Assembly (NCBI RefSeq): GCF_029590555.1
Contig: NZ_CP081001.1
Location: 1,984,001 to 2,048,000, forward strand
From: Sphingobium sp. V4
GTDB lineage: Bacteria; Pseudomonadota; Alphaproteobacteria; Sphingomonadales; Sphingomonadaceae
Direction of reading: 5' to 3'
Length of the DNA: 64,000 nucleotides
Within the stretch, counting starts at the first letter, position 1, and every line of letters starts with the position of its first letter. Of this stretch, positions 37,992 through 44,573 are shown one piece after another. A model generated the notes under the pieces. That model ran no database searches and was not told where the DNA came from. It worked only from the letters and a program-made list of their open reading frames with translations. The position numbers were made by a program, and so were the translations under genes.

Positions 37992-38215
37992 ATGCGCATC
38001 CGCCAGCATCGCACAGGTGTGGTTCCCGGCTTCCCGCAGGACTATGGCGTCAGGCAGCTGATGTGGTTCGAGCAGCATGGCTCGATGGATGAAGCGATCC
38101 TGCGTGAAAAGCGGCTCAATGGAACCGCGCCTGGAAGATGGCGCTGATCGTAGAGTTGAATCCGCATTGGGACGACTTGACGATTGGCCTGGGTTTCGAG
38201 CGGTTGCCTGACTGA
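37992..38215 (+). pseudogene. GIY-YIG endonuclease-family remnant
   Basis: Frame 1 from 37992 reads RIRQHRTGVVPGFPQDYGVR, then QLMWFEQHGSMDEAILREKR, up to about 38117. It then needs a shift to continue as WNRAWKMALIVELNPHWDDL to the stop at 38213-38215. This is the body of the small stand-alone GIY-YIG proteins. The first 25-30 residues with the GIY and YIG catalytic motifs are missing, and the frame breaks at the usual KKWNRAWK junction, where about four bases seem lost. The unshifted frame stops at 38145-38147. Repeat DNA lies on its left, and a partial palindrome (GTTCCCGCTTGCGAG, about 38224-38238) on its right. Confidence 0.85.
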
Positions 38216-38294
38216 CGCGCGATCGTTCCCGCTTGCGAGGAGGGCGCTGTGATGATGCTGTGCCGCGCGCCATCATAACAACGGAGGGCGAGAC

Positions 38295-38699
38295 ATGACC
38301 ACCGGCTATTCCGGCACCCCGCTGGCCAGGAAGCTCAGCCTCAAACCCGGCCTGCGCGCCTGGTGGGAGGATATGCCCGCCAGCGTCGCGGCGGAGATTG
38401 GCGACAGCGGCGTCATTCCCCTGCCCGCACCGGAAGCGCCGATCGACGCCGCCCATATCTTCGTCAGCGACCGCGCGACCATGGCGGCCCGGATCGCGGC
38501 GCTGCGGCCCCTGCTCGCGCCCACCGGCTTCCTGTGGGTCAGCTGGCCCAAGAAAGCGTCCAGGGTGCCGACCGATATCACGGAGGGCGTCATCCGCGCG
38601 GCCGTGCTGCCCACGACCGACCTGGCCGATGTGAAGGTGTGCGCCGTCGATGCCGTCTGGTCCGGCCTCAAGCTGATGATCCGCAAATCGGCGCGCTGA
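38295..38699 (+). CDS. DUF3052-family protein
   Basis: 134 residues starting at 38295 with a Shine-Dalgarno (GGAGGG). The family N-terminus TTGYSGTPLARKLSLKPG is clear, followed by VSDRATMAARIAALRPLLAP and LWVSWPKKAS. The function of DUF3052 proteins is not established; they look like small Rossmann-type relatives of methyltransferases without an obvious SAM motif. It is cytosolic and monocistronic, with a LacI-type operator 13 bp beyond its stop belonging to the next gene. Confidence 0.88.
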   Translation: MTTGYSGTPLARKLSLKPGLRAWWEDMPASVAAEIGDSGVIPLPAPEAPIDAAHIFVSDRATMAARIAALRPLLAPTGFLWVSWPKKASRVPTDITEGVIRAAVLPTTDLADVKVCAVDAVWSGLKLMIRKSAR

Positions 38700-38711
38700 C
38701 GCTCCTGTTTT

Positions 38712-38725
38712 TGATAGCGCTATCA
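38712..38725 (+). promoter_or_regulatory. LacI/GalR-type operator upstream of the GH43 gene
   Basis: Perfect 14-bp palindrome TGATAGCGCTATCA with the GCGC-centred, CG-core symmetry typical of LacI-family operators. It lies 45 bp before the GH43 start and overlaps a TTGATA -35-like hexamer, so repressor binding would block transcription. No LacI gene is in the window, so the regulator is encoded elsewhere. Confidence 0.75.
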
Positions 38726-38769
38726 GTTCCACTCTCCTATGCTCGCGCGAAAGGAAAGGGAGAGGGATT

Positions 38770-40455
38770 TTGCGCACAGCGTCACGCGCGGTCTTTTGGT
38801 TGCTCGCCACCATCGCCATGCCGGTCGTCACGGAACCGGCGGTTGCCGGACCGGCCCGGTTCGACGATTTCCGCTATGACGGCCGCGCCCAGGAGCAGGT
38901 GACGCCCGGCCCCGGCGACTATCGCAATCCCATCCTGTCGGGCTATTATCCCGACCCGTCCATCACCCGCGTCGGCGACCGCTATTATCTCGTCAATTCC
39001 TCCTTCGCCCATTATCCTGGCCTGCCGATCTTCACGTCCACCGATCTCGTGAACTGGCGCCAGATCGGCAATGCGATCGACCGCCCCGACCAGTTCGACT
39101 TCTCCGGCAAGCGCATCACGCTGGGCATTTTCGCGCCCGACATCTCCTTTCACGACGGCCTGTTCTACCTGGTGGGAACCTGCGTGACATGCGGCGGAAA
39201 TTTCGTCATGACCGCGCCCGATCCGGCCGGACCATGGTCGAAGCCCAGCTGGCTGCCCTTCGAGGGGATCGACCCGTCCATCTATTGGGAGGGCGACCGC
39301 GCCTTCATCGTCAACAACCGGGCGCCGGCGGAGCCGGCCCGCTATGACGGGCATCGCGCCATCTGGGTGCAGGAATTCGACTGGCGCAACCTCCGCATGA
39401 CCGGCCAATCGACCCAGATCGTCAATGGCGGCGTCGACATCGCCCGCAAGCCCGCGTGGATCGAAGGCCCGCACCTGCTGAAGCGAGAAGGCTATTATTA
39501 CCTGATCGCGGCGGAAGGCGGCACCGGCGACCAGCATAGCGAGGTGGTGTTCCGGTCCCGCGGCCTGCGCGGTCCCTACACCCCCCATGCCGGCAACCCC
39601 ATCCTCAGCCAGCGCAGCCTGGACCCCGCACGCCCGCATCCGGTGACGTCCGCCGGCCATGCCAAGCTGGTGCAGACTGAGGATGGAGACTGGTGGGCGA
39701 CCTTCCTCGCCACCCGCCCCTATGGTCCCGACCTCTACAATATCGGGCGCGAGACCTTCCTTTTGCCCGTGACGTGGCGCGACGGCTGGCCCCATATCCT
39801 GCCCGAAGGCCAGCCCATCCCCTATGCGGCACCGCGCCCGCGCCTGCCCGCGGGCTCCACCGGCACGCCGCCAACGAGCGGCGATTTTTCCTATCGCGAT
39901 GACTTCAGCAGCCCGCGGCTCGGCCCCGCCTGGATCGGCGTCCGCACGCCGATGCGCCCCTTCTACCGGCTGGAGCAGGGCGCTCTGGTGCTGGATGGCG
40001 CGACCGCCCTGGGCGACCTGTCGGCCGCACCTGCCTTCATCGGGCGACGCCAGCAGCACCATGTCGCGACCGTCTCGACCCGTCTCGACTATCGCCCCGA
40101 TGCCGAAGGCGACCGGGCCGGGCTGATGGCGGTCCAGTCGGACCGCAACTTCCTCTTCTTCGGCATCATGCAGAGCGACGGAGCGCCCCATATCGTCCTG
40201 ATGGCGCGGGAAGGATCGGACAGCGACCGGCTGATCGCCTCCGCCCCGGTCGATCCGTCCATGCCCCTCACCCTGTCTCTCGCCATGGATGGCGGCCGGA
40301 TGCGCGCCAGCTATGCAAGCGGCGGGGCGGAGAGCGTCCTCGCTTCCGATGTCGATATCCGATTCCTCAGCACCAAGCTGGCCGGCGGCTTCGTGGGCAC
40401 GATCATCGGCCCCTATGCCTGGAACGCGCGCGTCACCCGGCCGAGCAGCAACTGA
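38770..40455 (+). CDS. glycoside hydrolase family 43 (beta-xylosidase/arabinofuranosidase-like), exported
   Basis: 561 residues. The start is a TTG at 38770 behind a purine-rich Shine-Dalgarno (GGGAGAGGG). This gives a proper signal peptide (cleavage near AVAG, residue 27), whereas the first ATG (38818) would destroy it. The GH43 five-bladed propeller supplies its catalytic base in GYYPDPSI (Asp), the pKa-modulating Asp in FAPDISF and the acid in AWIEGPHL (Glu). A C-terminal beta-sandwich (YRDDFSSPRLGPAWIGVRTP and on) is the usual second domain. It would release xylose or arabinose from hemicellulose outside or in the periplasm. Its 3' end overlaps the convergent bioC-like gene by 43 bp. Confidence 0.92.
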   Translation: MRTASRAVFWLLATIAMPVVTEPAVAGPARFDDFRYDGRAQEQVTPGPGDYRNPILSGYYPDPSITRVGDRYYLVNSSFAHYPGLPIFTSTDLVNWRQIGNAIDRPDQFDFSGKRITLGIFAPDISFHDGLFYLVGTCVTCGGNFVMTAPDPAGPWSKPSWLPFEGIDPSIYWEGDRAFIVNNRAPAEPARYDGHRAIWVQEFDWRNLRMTGQSTQIVNGGVDIARKPAWIEGPHLLKREGYYYLIAAEGGTGDQHSEVVFRSRGLRGPYTPHAGNPILSQRSLDPARPHPVTSAGHAKLVQTEDGDWWATFLATRPYGPDLYNIGRETFLLPVTWRDGWPHILPEGQPIPYAAPRPRLPAGSTGTPPTSGDFSYRDDFSSPRLGPAWIGVRTPMRPFYRLEQGALVLDGATALGDLSAAPAFIGRRQQHHVATVSTRLDYRPDAEGDRAGLMAVQSDRNFLFFGIMQSDGAPHIVLMAREGSDSDRLIASAPVDPSMPLTLSLAMDGGRMRASYASGGAESVLASDVDIRFLSTKLAGGFVGTIIGPYAWNARVTRPSSN

Positions 40456-41186
40456 TAGACGTCGCGGCCGCCCGCCGCGTCATAGGCGGCCATGACCCGG
40501 CGCAGCGCGGTCGGCCCCAACGGGCGATGCCCTTCGCCGGGCACCACCGCGCCGATCCCCTTGAGATGGGCCAGCAGCGCGCGCGCGCCCTTGCCCTCCA
40601 GCGCCACCGTCTCCGCGAAGGCGAAGGCATCGTCCTGCCCCGCCAGCATCGCGCGCAGGGCATCCAGCGAGGGATAGTCCGGCACCCCGCTTGCCAGCCC
40701 GGCGGCGTCATGGGCGGCCCGCCAGGCGGCGAAGCTGCCCCGCCCCATGGTCGAGAAGATCAGGCTGCCCCCCGGCCGCAGCAGCCCCGCGAGCCGCGCG
40801 ATCGCGGCCGGCAGGTCGTCGAACCACTGGAAGGCGAGGCTGGACAGGATCAGGTCGAACCATGGCCCGTCGAAGGACGGCGCTTCGCCATCCATCGTCA
40901 GGAATGTGCCCGCGATCCGGCCGTGCGACGCGGCCTGTTCCAGCATGGCGGGCGAAATGTCGGTCGCGATCAGGTCCGCGCCTGGCCAGCGCGCCTGTAT
41001 CTCGCGCGTCAGCAGACCCGTGCCGCACCCGATTTCCAGGATACGCGCCACGCCGCCGGGCCGCTGCCGCCGGGCGAGGTCGGCCACCAGCGACGCGGCC
41101 AGCCGCTGCGGCCCGGCATGAGCCTCATAATGCTCGGCCGCCGCACCGAAGGCGTCGCTTATCCGTCGCTTGCGGCCATCGTTCAT
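40413..41186 (-). CDS. bioC: SAM-dependent methyltransferase, BioC-like (malonyl-ACP methyltransferase)
   Basis: 257 residues. Class I methyltransferase fold with motif I ILEIGCGTGLLTREI (about residues 48-62), motif II DLIATDISPAMLEQA and a motif-IV-like DLILSSLAFQWFDD. The N-terminus RKRRISDAFGAAAEHYEAHA and the overall build match BioC, which methylates malonyl-ACP to prime pimelate synthesis for biotin. Other bio genes are not adjacent, so the assignment is by protein alone. The last 43 bp are shared with the convergent GH43 gene, meaning both stops lie within the partner's coding sequence. Confidence 0.8.
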   Translation of the reverse strand: MNDGRKRRISDAFGAAAEHYEAHAGPQRLAASLVADLARRQRPGGVARILEIGCGTGLLTREIQARWPGADLIATDISPAMLEQAASHGRIAGTFLTMDGEAPSFDGPWFDLILSSLAFQWFDDLPAAIARLAGLLRPGGSLIFSTMGRGSFAAWRAAHDAAGLASGVPDYPSLDALRAMLAGQDDAFAFAETVALEGKGARALLAHLKGIGAVVPGEGHRPLGPTALRRVMAAYDAAGGRDVYQLLLGRVTRAFQA

Positions 41187-41193
41187 GGCTGGC

Positions 41194-41281
41194 GCATTTT
41201 CCGTTCACCGTTCACGGTCCACGCCTTGGAAAATGCGGCCACAAAGAACAAGAGCCTTTCCACCTTTTGTGGAAAGGCTCT
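41194..41281. promoter_or_regulatory. inverted repeats in the bioC/DUF418 divergent promoter region
   Basis: GCATTTTCC (41194-41202) pairs with GGAAAATGC (41228-41236), enclosing ACCGTTCACGGT. A second, perfect 13-bp hairpin AGAGCCTTTCCAC/GTGGAAAGGCTCT spans 41251-41281 with a CTTTT loop. They lie between the divergent bioC-like gene (start 41186) and DUF418 gene (start 41338), so operators or a leader attenuator are possible. The hairpin has only a weak T-rich flank on the minus side. Confidence 0.6.
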
Positions 41282-41337
41282 AGGCGGATGGCAGAGCCTC
41301 GGCGCTCTGACCAGCCCGTTCAAGGAAACGCCGCCGC

Positions 41338-42579
41338 ATGACCGCATCCCCCCGCATTCCCGCCATGGACGTGCTGCGCGGCTGCGCCGTGATGGCCATC
41401 ATGTGGATGAACATCACCGCCTTCGCCCTGCCGCAGAACGCCTATTTCAACCCCGCGGTGGCGGGGCCGCTCTCGGCCGGCGACATCGGCTTCTGGGCGG
41501 TCAGCCTGATCTTCGTCGATGGCAAGATGCGCGGCCTGTTCGCCCTGCTGTTCGGTGCATCCATGCTGCTGCTGATCGACCGGGAGGAGATGGCGGGCCG
41601 CGATGGCCGGCGGACGCAGATGATTCGCGCCTTCTGGCTGTTCGTCATCGGCTGCGCCCATTTCTTCCTGCTCTGGTGGGGCGACATATTGCGCGTCTAT
41701 GCGATCGTCGCCCTCTTCGCCCTGCCCTTCGCGGGGCTGGAGCCGCTGGCGCTGGTCAAGCGCGCCTTCCTCTTCTTCCTGTTCCAGTTCCTGCTGCTGG
41801 CCGCGTTCATCGGCAGCCTCTATCTGTGGGGCCATGCCGCCGCCGGGGCGGACGCCAGCGCGGCGATGCGCGAGGGCTTCACCGGCTTCATGGCCGCCCT
41901 GTCCGATCCCGCCGACCCGGCAACCCAGGCCGAAATCGCCACCTATCGCAGCGGTTTCACCGCCATCCTGCACATGAAGCTGGCCGCCTTCCCCGGCGAC
42001 TGGCTGTGGGGACTGCTGTTCAACGCGTTCGAGACGCTGGGCTTCATGCTGCTCGGCATGGCGATGCTGAAGGGCGGCTTCCTGACCGGAAACTGGGATA
42101 TGGAGCAATATCGCCGGACTGCCCGCCATTGCTTCCTGATCGGGGTGCCGCCGATGGCCGCGCTGGCGCTCTGGGTGTGGTGGAGCGGATTCGCGCCGCT
42201 CCCCACTTATGGCGCGGCGCTTGCCTGGTCGCTGCCCTTCCGCATCCCGCTGACGGTCGGATGGGCGGCGCTTATCCTCTGGCTGCTGGCGCGGCACCGG
42301 GACAGCGCGCTGGTCGGCCGGATCGCGGCGGCGGGACGGATGACGCTCAGCAATTATCTGGGCGCCAGCCTCGTCATGACGGCGATCTTCTATGGCTGGG
42401 GGCTTGGCCTGTTCGGCCATGTCCGGCCGGCGCTGCTGCCGTTGTTCGTGGTCGGCGCCTGGGCGGCGATGCTGCTCTGGTCGCAGCCTTATGCGACTCG
42501 CTTCGCCATGGGACCAGCCGAATGGCTGTGGCGCAGTCTCAGCCATGGTGCAGTGCAAAAGATTCGCAGGAGCAACTGA
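41338..42579 (+). CDS. DUF418 multi-pass membrane protein
   Basis: 413 residues with about 10 hydrophobic segments. The N-terminal module (IPAMDVLRGCAVMAIMWMN) and the C-terminal DUF418 region (FRIPLTVGWAALILWLLARH and GRMTLSNYLGASLVMTAIFY, then GPAEWLWRSL) are characteristic. The family is related in topology to acyltransferase-3-type membrane proteins and is thought to modify or transport an envelope component; no substrate can be named. It starts at 41338 after a 150-bp spacer with strong hairpins. Confidence 0.88.
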   Translation: MTASPRIPAMDVLRGCAVMAIMWMNITAFALPQNAYFNPAVAGPLSAGDIGFWAVSLIFVDGKMRGLFALLFGASMLLLIDREEMAGRDGRRTQMIRAFWLFVIGCAHFFLLWWGDILRVYAIVALFALPFAGLEPLALVKRAFLFFLFQFLLLAAFIGSLYLWGHAAAGADASAAMREGFTGFMAALSDPADPATQAEIATYRSGFTAILHMKLAAFPGDWLWGLLFNAFETLGFMLLGMAMLKGGFLTGNWDMEQYRRTARHCFLIGVPPMAALALWVWWSGFAPLPTYGAALAWSLPFRIPLTVGWAALILWLLARHRDSALVGRIAAAGRMTLSNYLGASLVMTAIFYGWGLGLFGHVRPALLPLFVVGAWAAMLLWSQPYATRFAMGPAEWLWRSLSHGAVQKIRRSN

Positions 42580-42582
42580 TTA

Positions 42583-42601
42583 CTATTGCGACCTATTATC
42601 A
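42583..42601 (-). promoter_or_regulatory. Fur-box-like site upstream of bfd
   Basis: On the minus strand it reads TGATAATAGGTCGCAATAG, close to the alphaproteobacterial Fur-box form TGATAATGATTCGCAATA (from memory; about three differences). It lies 37 bp before the bfd start, a position where Fur would repress under iron-replete conditions. This fits the known iron control of bfd. Confidence 0.55.
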
Positions 42602-42638
42602 CCTGCGCTATCTCTCCTTCATCAGGAGAAGAGCCGCG

Positions 42639-42809
42639 ATGGTCGTCTGCGTTTGTAATGCCATTCGAGAAAAGGATCTGCGGGAAGCCGCGCGCGATGG
42701 CGCCGATACGCCCTGCAACGCCTATGCCCGTTTCGGCCGCCGGCCCAAATGCGGCCAGTGCGTATCCTTCGCCCGCACCATCATCGCGGCGGAACGCGCA
42801 TCCGCCTGA
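42639..42809 (+). CDS. bfd: bacterioferritin-associated ferredoxin Bfd
   Basis: 56 residues starting at 42639 with AGGAG upstream. It is a BFD-type [2Fe-2S] protein with ligands Cys4, Cys6, Cys38 and Cys41 (CVC and CGQC). It reduces the ferritin-like store so that iron can be released. bfr follows after 149 bp, and the pair is a conserved iron-storage module. The small size is normal for the family. Confidence 0.93.
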   Translation: MVVCVCNAIREKDLREAARDGADTPCNAYARFGRRPKCGQCVSFARTIIAAERASA

Positions 42810-42895
42810 TAAAATTGCAAATCAAGCGCACCAGCCAATCGCGAAGCCGACGCAATAGCGCAGCAAAAAAGCCCTGATTTTCAAGGGTTTTCGAC

Positions 42896-42924
42896 TTAAC
42901 AGATGCCTGCATTAGGCTTATAAT
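42896..42924 (+). promoter_or_regulatory. sigma-70-type promoter of bfr
   Basis: TTAACA (42896-42901) and TATAAT (42919-42924) with an exact 17-bp spacer, 34 bp before the bfr ATG. This is the strongest housekeeping-type promoter seen in the window and shows that bfr is transcribed separately from bfd. A short hairpin with TTTT (about 42871-42890) just upstream may end the bfd transcript. Confidence 0.82.
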
Positions 42925-42958
42925 CCCGGCGTTCCCGAAACAGCCGGAGTATAGCGCC

Positions 42959-43438
42959 ATGAAAGGCGACCCGAAGGTCATCGACTTTCTGAACGAGGTC
43001 CTCAAGAATGAGTTGACCGCGATCAATCAATATTTCCTCCACTATCGGATGCTCAACCATTGGGGCATCGAGAAACTGGCCAAGTTCGAATATTCCGAAT
43101 CGATCGACGAGATGAAGCACGCCGACAAGGTGGCGGAGCGCATCCTGTTCCTCGACGGCCTGCCCAATTTCCAGCTGCTCGGCCGCCTGAAGATCGGCGA
43201 GACGGTGGAGGAAATCCTCAAGGCCGACCTCGAACTGGAATATGAGGCGCTGCCGGTGCTGAAGGACGCGATCGCCTATTGCGAATCGATTCGCGATTAT
43301 GTCAGCCGTGACCTGTTCCAATATATCCTCGAAAGCGAGGAAGAGCATGTCGACACGCTGGAAACCCAGTTCGAGATGATCGAGCGCATGGGCATCCAGA
43401 ATTATATCCAGTTGCAGAGCAAGGCTGCGGAGGACTGA
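42959..43438 (+). CDS. bfr: bacterioferritin
   Basis: 159 residues. It is a 24-mer iron store with heme at subunit interfaces. All key residues are visible: the heme ligand Met52, and the ferroxidase ligands Glu18, Glu51, His54, Glu94, Glu127 and His130. The N-terminus MKGDPKVIDFLNEVLKNELT is canonical. It works with the Bfd encoded just upstream. A bulged GC hairpin with a T-run ends the transcript. Confidence 0.97.
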   Translation: MKGDPKVIDFLNEVLKNELTAINQYFLHYRMLNHWGIEKLAKFEYSESIDEMKHADKVAERILFLDGLPNFQLLGRLKIGETVEEILKADLELEYEALPVLKDAIAYCESIRDYVSRDLFQYILESEEEHVDTLETQFEMIERMGIQNYIQLQSKAAED

Positions 43439-43494
43439 CCAGCCCTTCCGGCTTGGTCCGACCGCGTCGGATCACGCCCCTGCGACTCATGCCC

Positions 43495-43534
43495 GGGCGA
43501 GGCCACCTTCCGGCGGTGGGCCTCGCCCTTTTTC
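43495..43534 (+). terminator. terminator of bfr
   Basis: GGGCGAGGCC-ACC pairs with GGTGGGCCTCGCCC (one bulged C), followed by TTTTT. It ends 1 bp before the convergent mutT stop. Confidence 0.85.
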
Positions 43535-43535
43535 G

Positions 43536-43943
43536 TTACAGCAGCGCTTCCAGCAGTCCGATCAGCGGCAGGTCCGCCGGCGGCATGTCCAGCCCGTACA
43601 TCTGCGCGGGGCGCGCCCATTTGAGCGCCGTCGCATGGCGCGGCTCGGGCTGTCCCCGCCATTTGCGGCAGACATAGAGCAGCAGCAGCAAATGGCGATC
43701 GCCCAGCGGCTCGCTGGCGAACGTCGCGGGTGCCAGGCAGCTGGCATGGGTCTCGATGCCCAGTTCCTCCTCCAGCTCGCGCACCAGCGCCGCCTCCGGC
43801 GTTTCGCCCGACTCGACCTTGCCGCCGGGAAATTCCCACAGGCCCGCCATGGACCCGCCCGGCGGACGCTGCTGCAACAGCACGCGGCCATCGGCATCGA
43901 TCAACGCCACGGCAACGACGAACAGGGGAGAAATGGGCGTCAT
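43536..43943 (-). CDS. mutT: MutT-type 8-oxo-dGTP diphosphatase
   Basis: 135 residues. It removes oxidised dGTP from the nucleotide pool and so prevents A-C transversions. The NUDIX box is complete: GGKVESGETPEAALVRELEE, then ELGIE. The start MTPISPLFVVAVALIDADGR and LLQQRPPGGSMAGLWEFPGG are typical of MutT rather than other NUDIX groups. It is convergent with bfr. Closeness of oxidative-damage and iron-storage genes may be incidental. Confidence 0.9.
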   Translation of the reverse strand: MTPISPLFVVAVALIDADGRVLLQQRPPGGSMAGLWEFPGGKVESGETPEAALVRELEEELGIETHASCLAPATFASEPLGDRHLLLLLYVCRKWRGQPEPRHATALKWARPAQMYGLDMPPADLPLIGLLEALL

Positions 43944-44022
43944 ATCGGTCCGGATGAGAGGGCTTTGTTAACCCTGGCTGCTTTACACGTCTGTCGGGGA
44001 CTGTCTGTAGCGAACTGGGGAA

Positions 44023-44211
44023 ATGATGCGCGGGCTTTTCGAAATCATCACCCGTCGAGGGCTGTTGCGGTGCGAACGCGGCGCGACCGCGGTCGAATAT
44101 GCCCTTATCCTCGCCATGGTCGTACTCGCCATGATTACCGCACTCACCAGTGTCGCCAACAAGACGATCGGGATGTGGAACAACGTCGCGACCGAAGTAA
44201 CGAAGCATTAA
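44023..44211 (+). CDS. Flp-family pilin (divergent)
   Basis: 62 residues. The class IVb (Tad) pilin processing site is visible: CERG-ATAVEYALI, cleavage after Gly with the Glu at +5 of the mature chain. A hydrophobic helix ILAMVVLAMITALTSV follows. The mature part lacks the usual glycine-rich segment, so it may be a minor pilin. No Tad secretion genes (cpa/tad) are in the window. Confidence 0.83.
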   Translation: MMRGLFEIITRRGLLRCERGATAVEYALILAMVVLAMITALTSVANKTIGMWNNVATEVTKH

Positions 44212-44350
44212 CCATCAATATCTGACAGCTTCGTTCATCCCATTAAGCCTTTTTCAACCGAGCTGTTCTAATTCCGTCCTTGCTGACCACGAATTACCAA
44301 GCGGGGCGGCCGGGTAGTTTAACGGAATAATCCATTCAAGGAGACGTCAC

Positions 44351-44512
44351 ATGCAGTTCATCCGCAAGATGCTGAAGAATGAAAAGGGTGCCACCGCGAT
44401 CGAATACGGCCTGATCGCCGCTCTGATCGCCGTCGCCGCCATTGGCGCGATGACCAGCCTGGGCTCCAAGCTCAGCAACACCTTCGACAACGTCTCGGGC
44501 AACCTGAAGTAA
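44351..44512 (+). CDS. Flp-family type IVb pilin
   Basis: 53 residues starting at 44351 after AAGGAG. The leader MQFIRKMLKNEKG is followed by the cleavage/assembly motif ATAIEYGLIAALIAVAAIG and a short C-terminal segment ending VSGNLK. This is a standard major Flp pilin for Tad pili used in attachment. It follows the first pilin gene by 139 bp and is closed by a very strong hairpin. Confidence 0.9.
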   Translation: MQFIRKMLKNEKGATAIEYGLIAALIAVAAIGAMTSLGSKLSNTFDNVSGNLK

Positions 44513-44532
44513 GCCCTGGGACAATTGACGAG

Positions 44533-44568
44533 AAAAGGGGCGGCGGACGCGAGTCCGCCGCCCCTTTT
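44533..44568. terminator. bidirectional terminator between the pilin and the M48 protease gene
   Basis: Perfect 16-bp stem AAAAGGGGCGGCGGAC / GTCCGCCGCCCCTTTT with GCGA loop. The A-run on the left and T-run on the right let it serve the plus-strand pilin and the minus-strand protease gene, whose stop is at 44574. Confidence 0.95.
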
Positions 44569-44573
44569 CGTTG

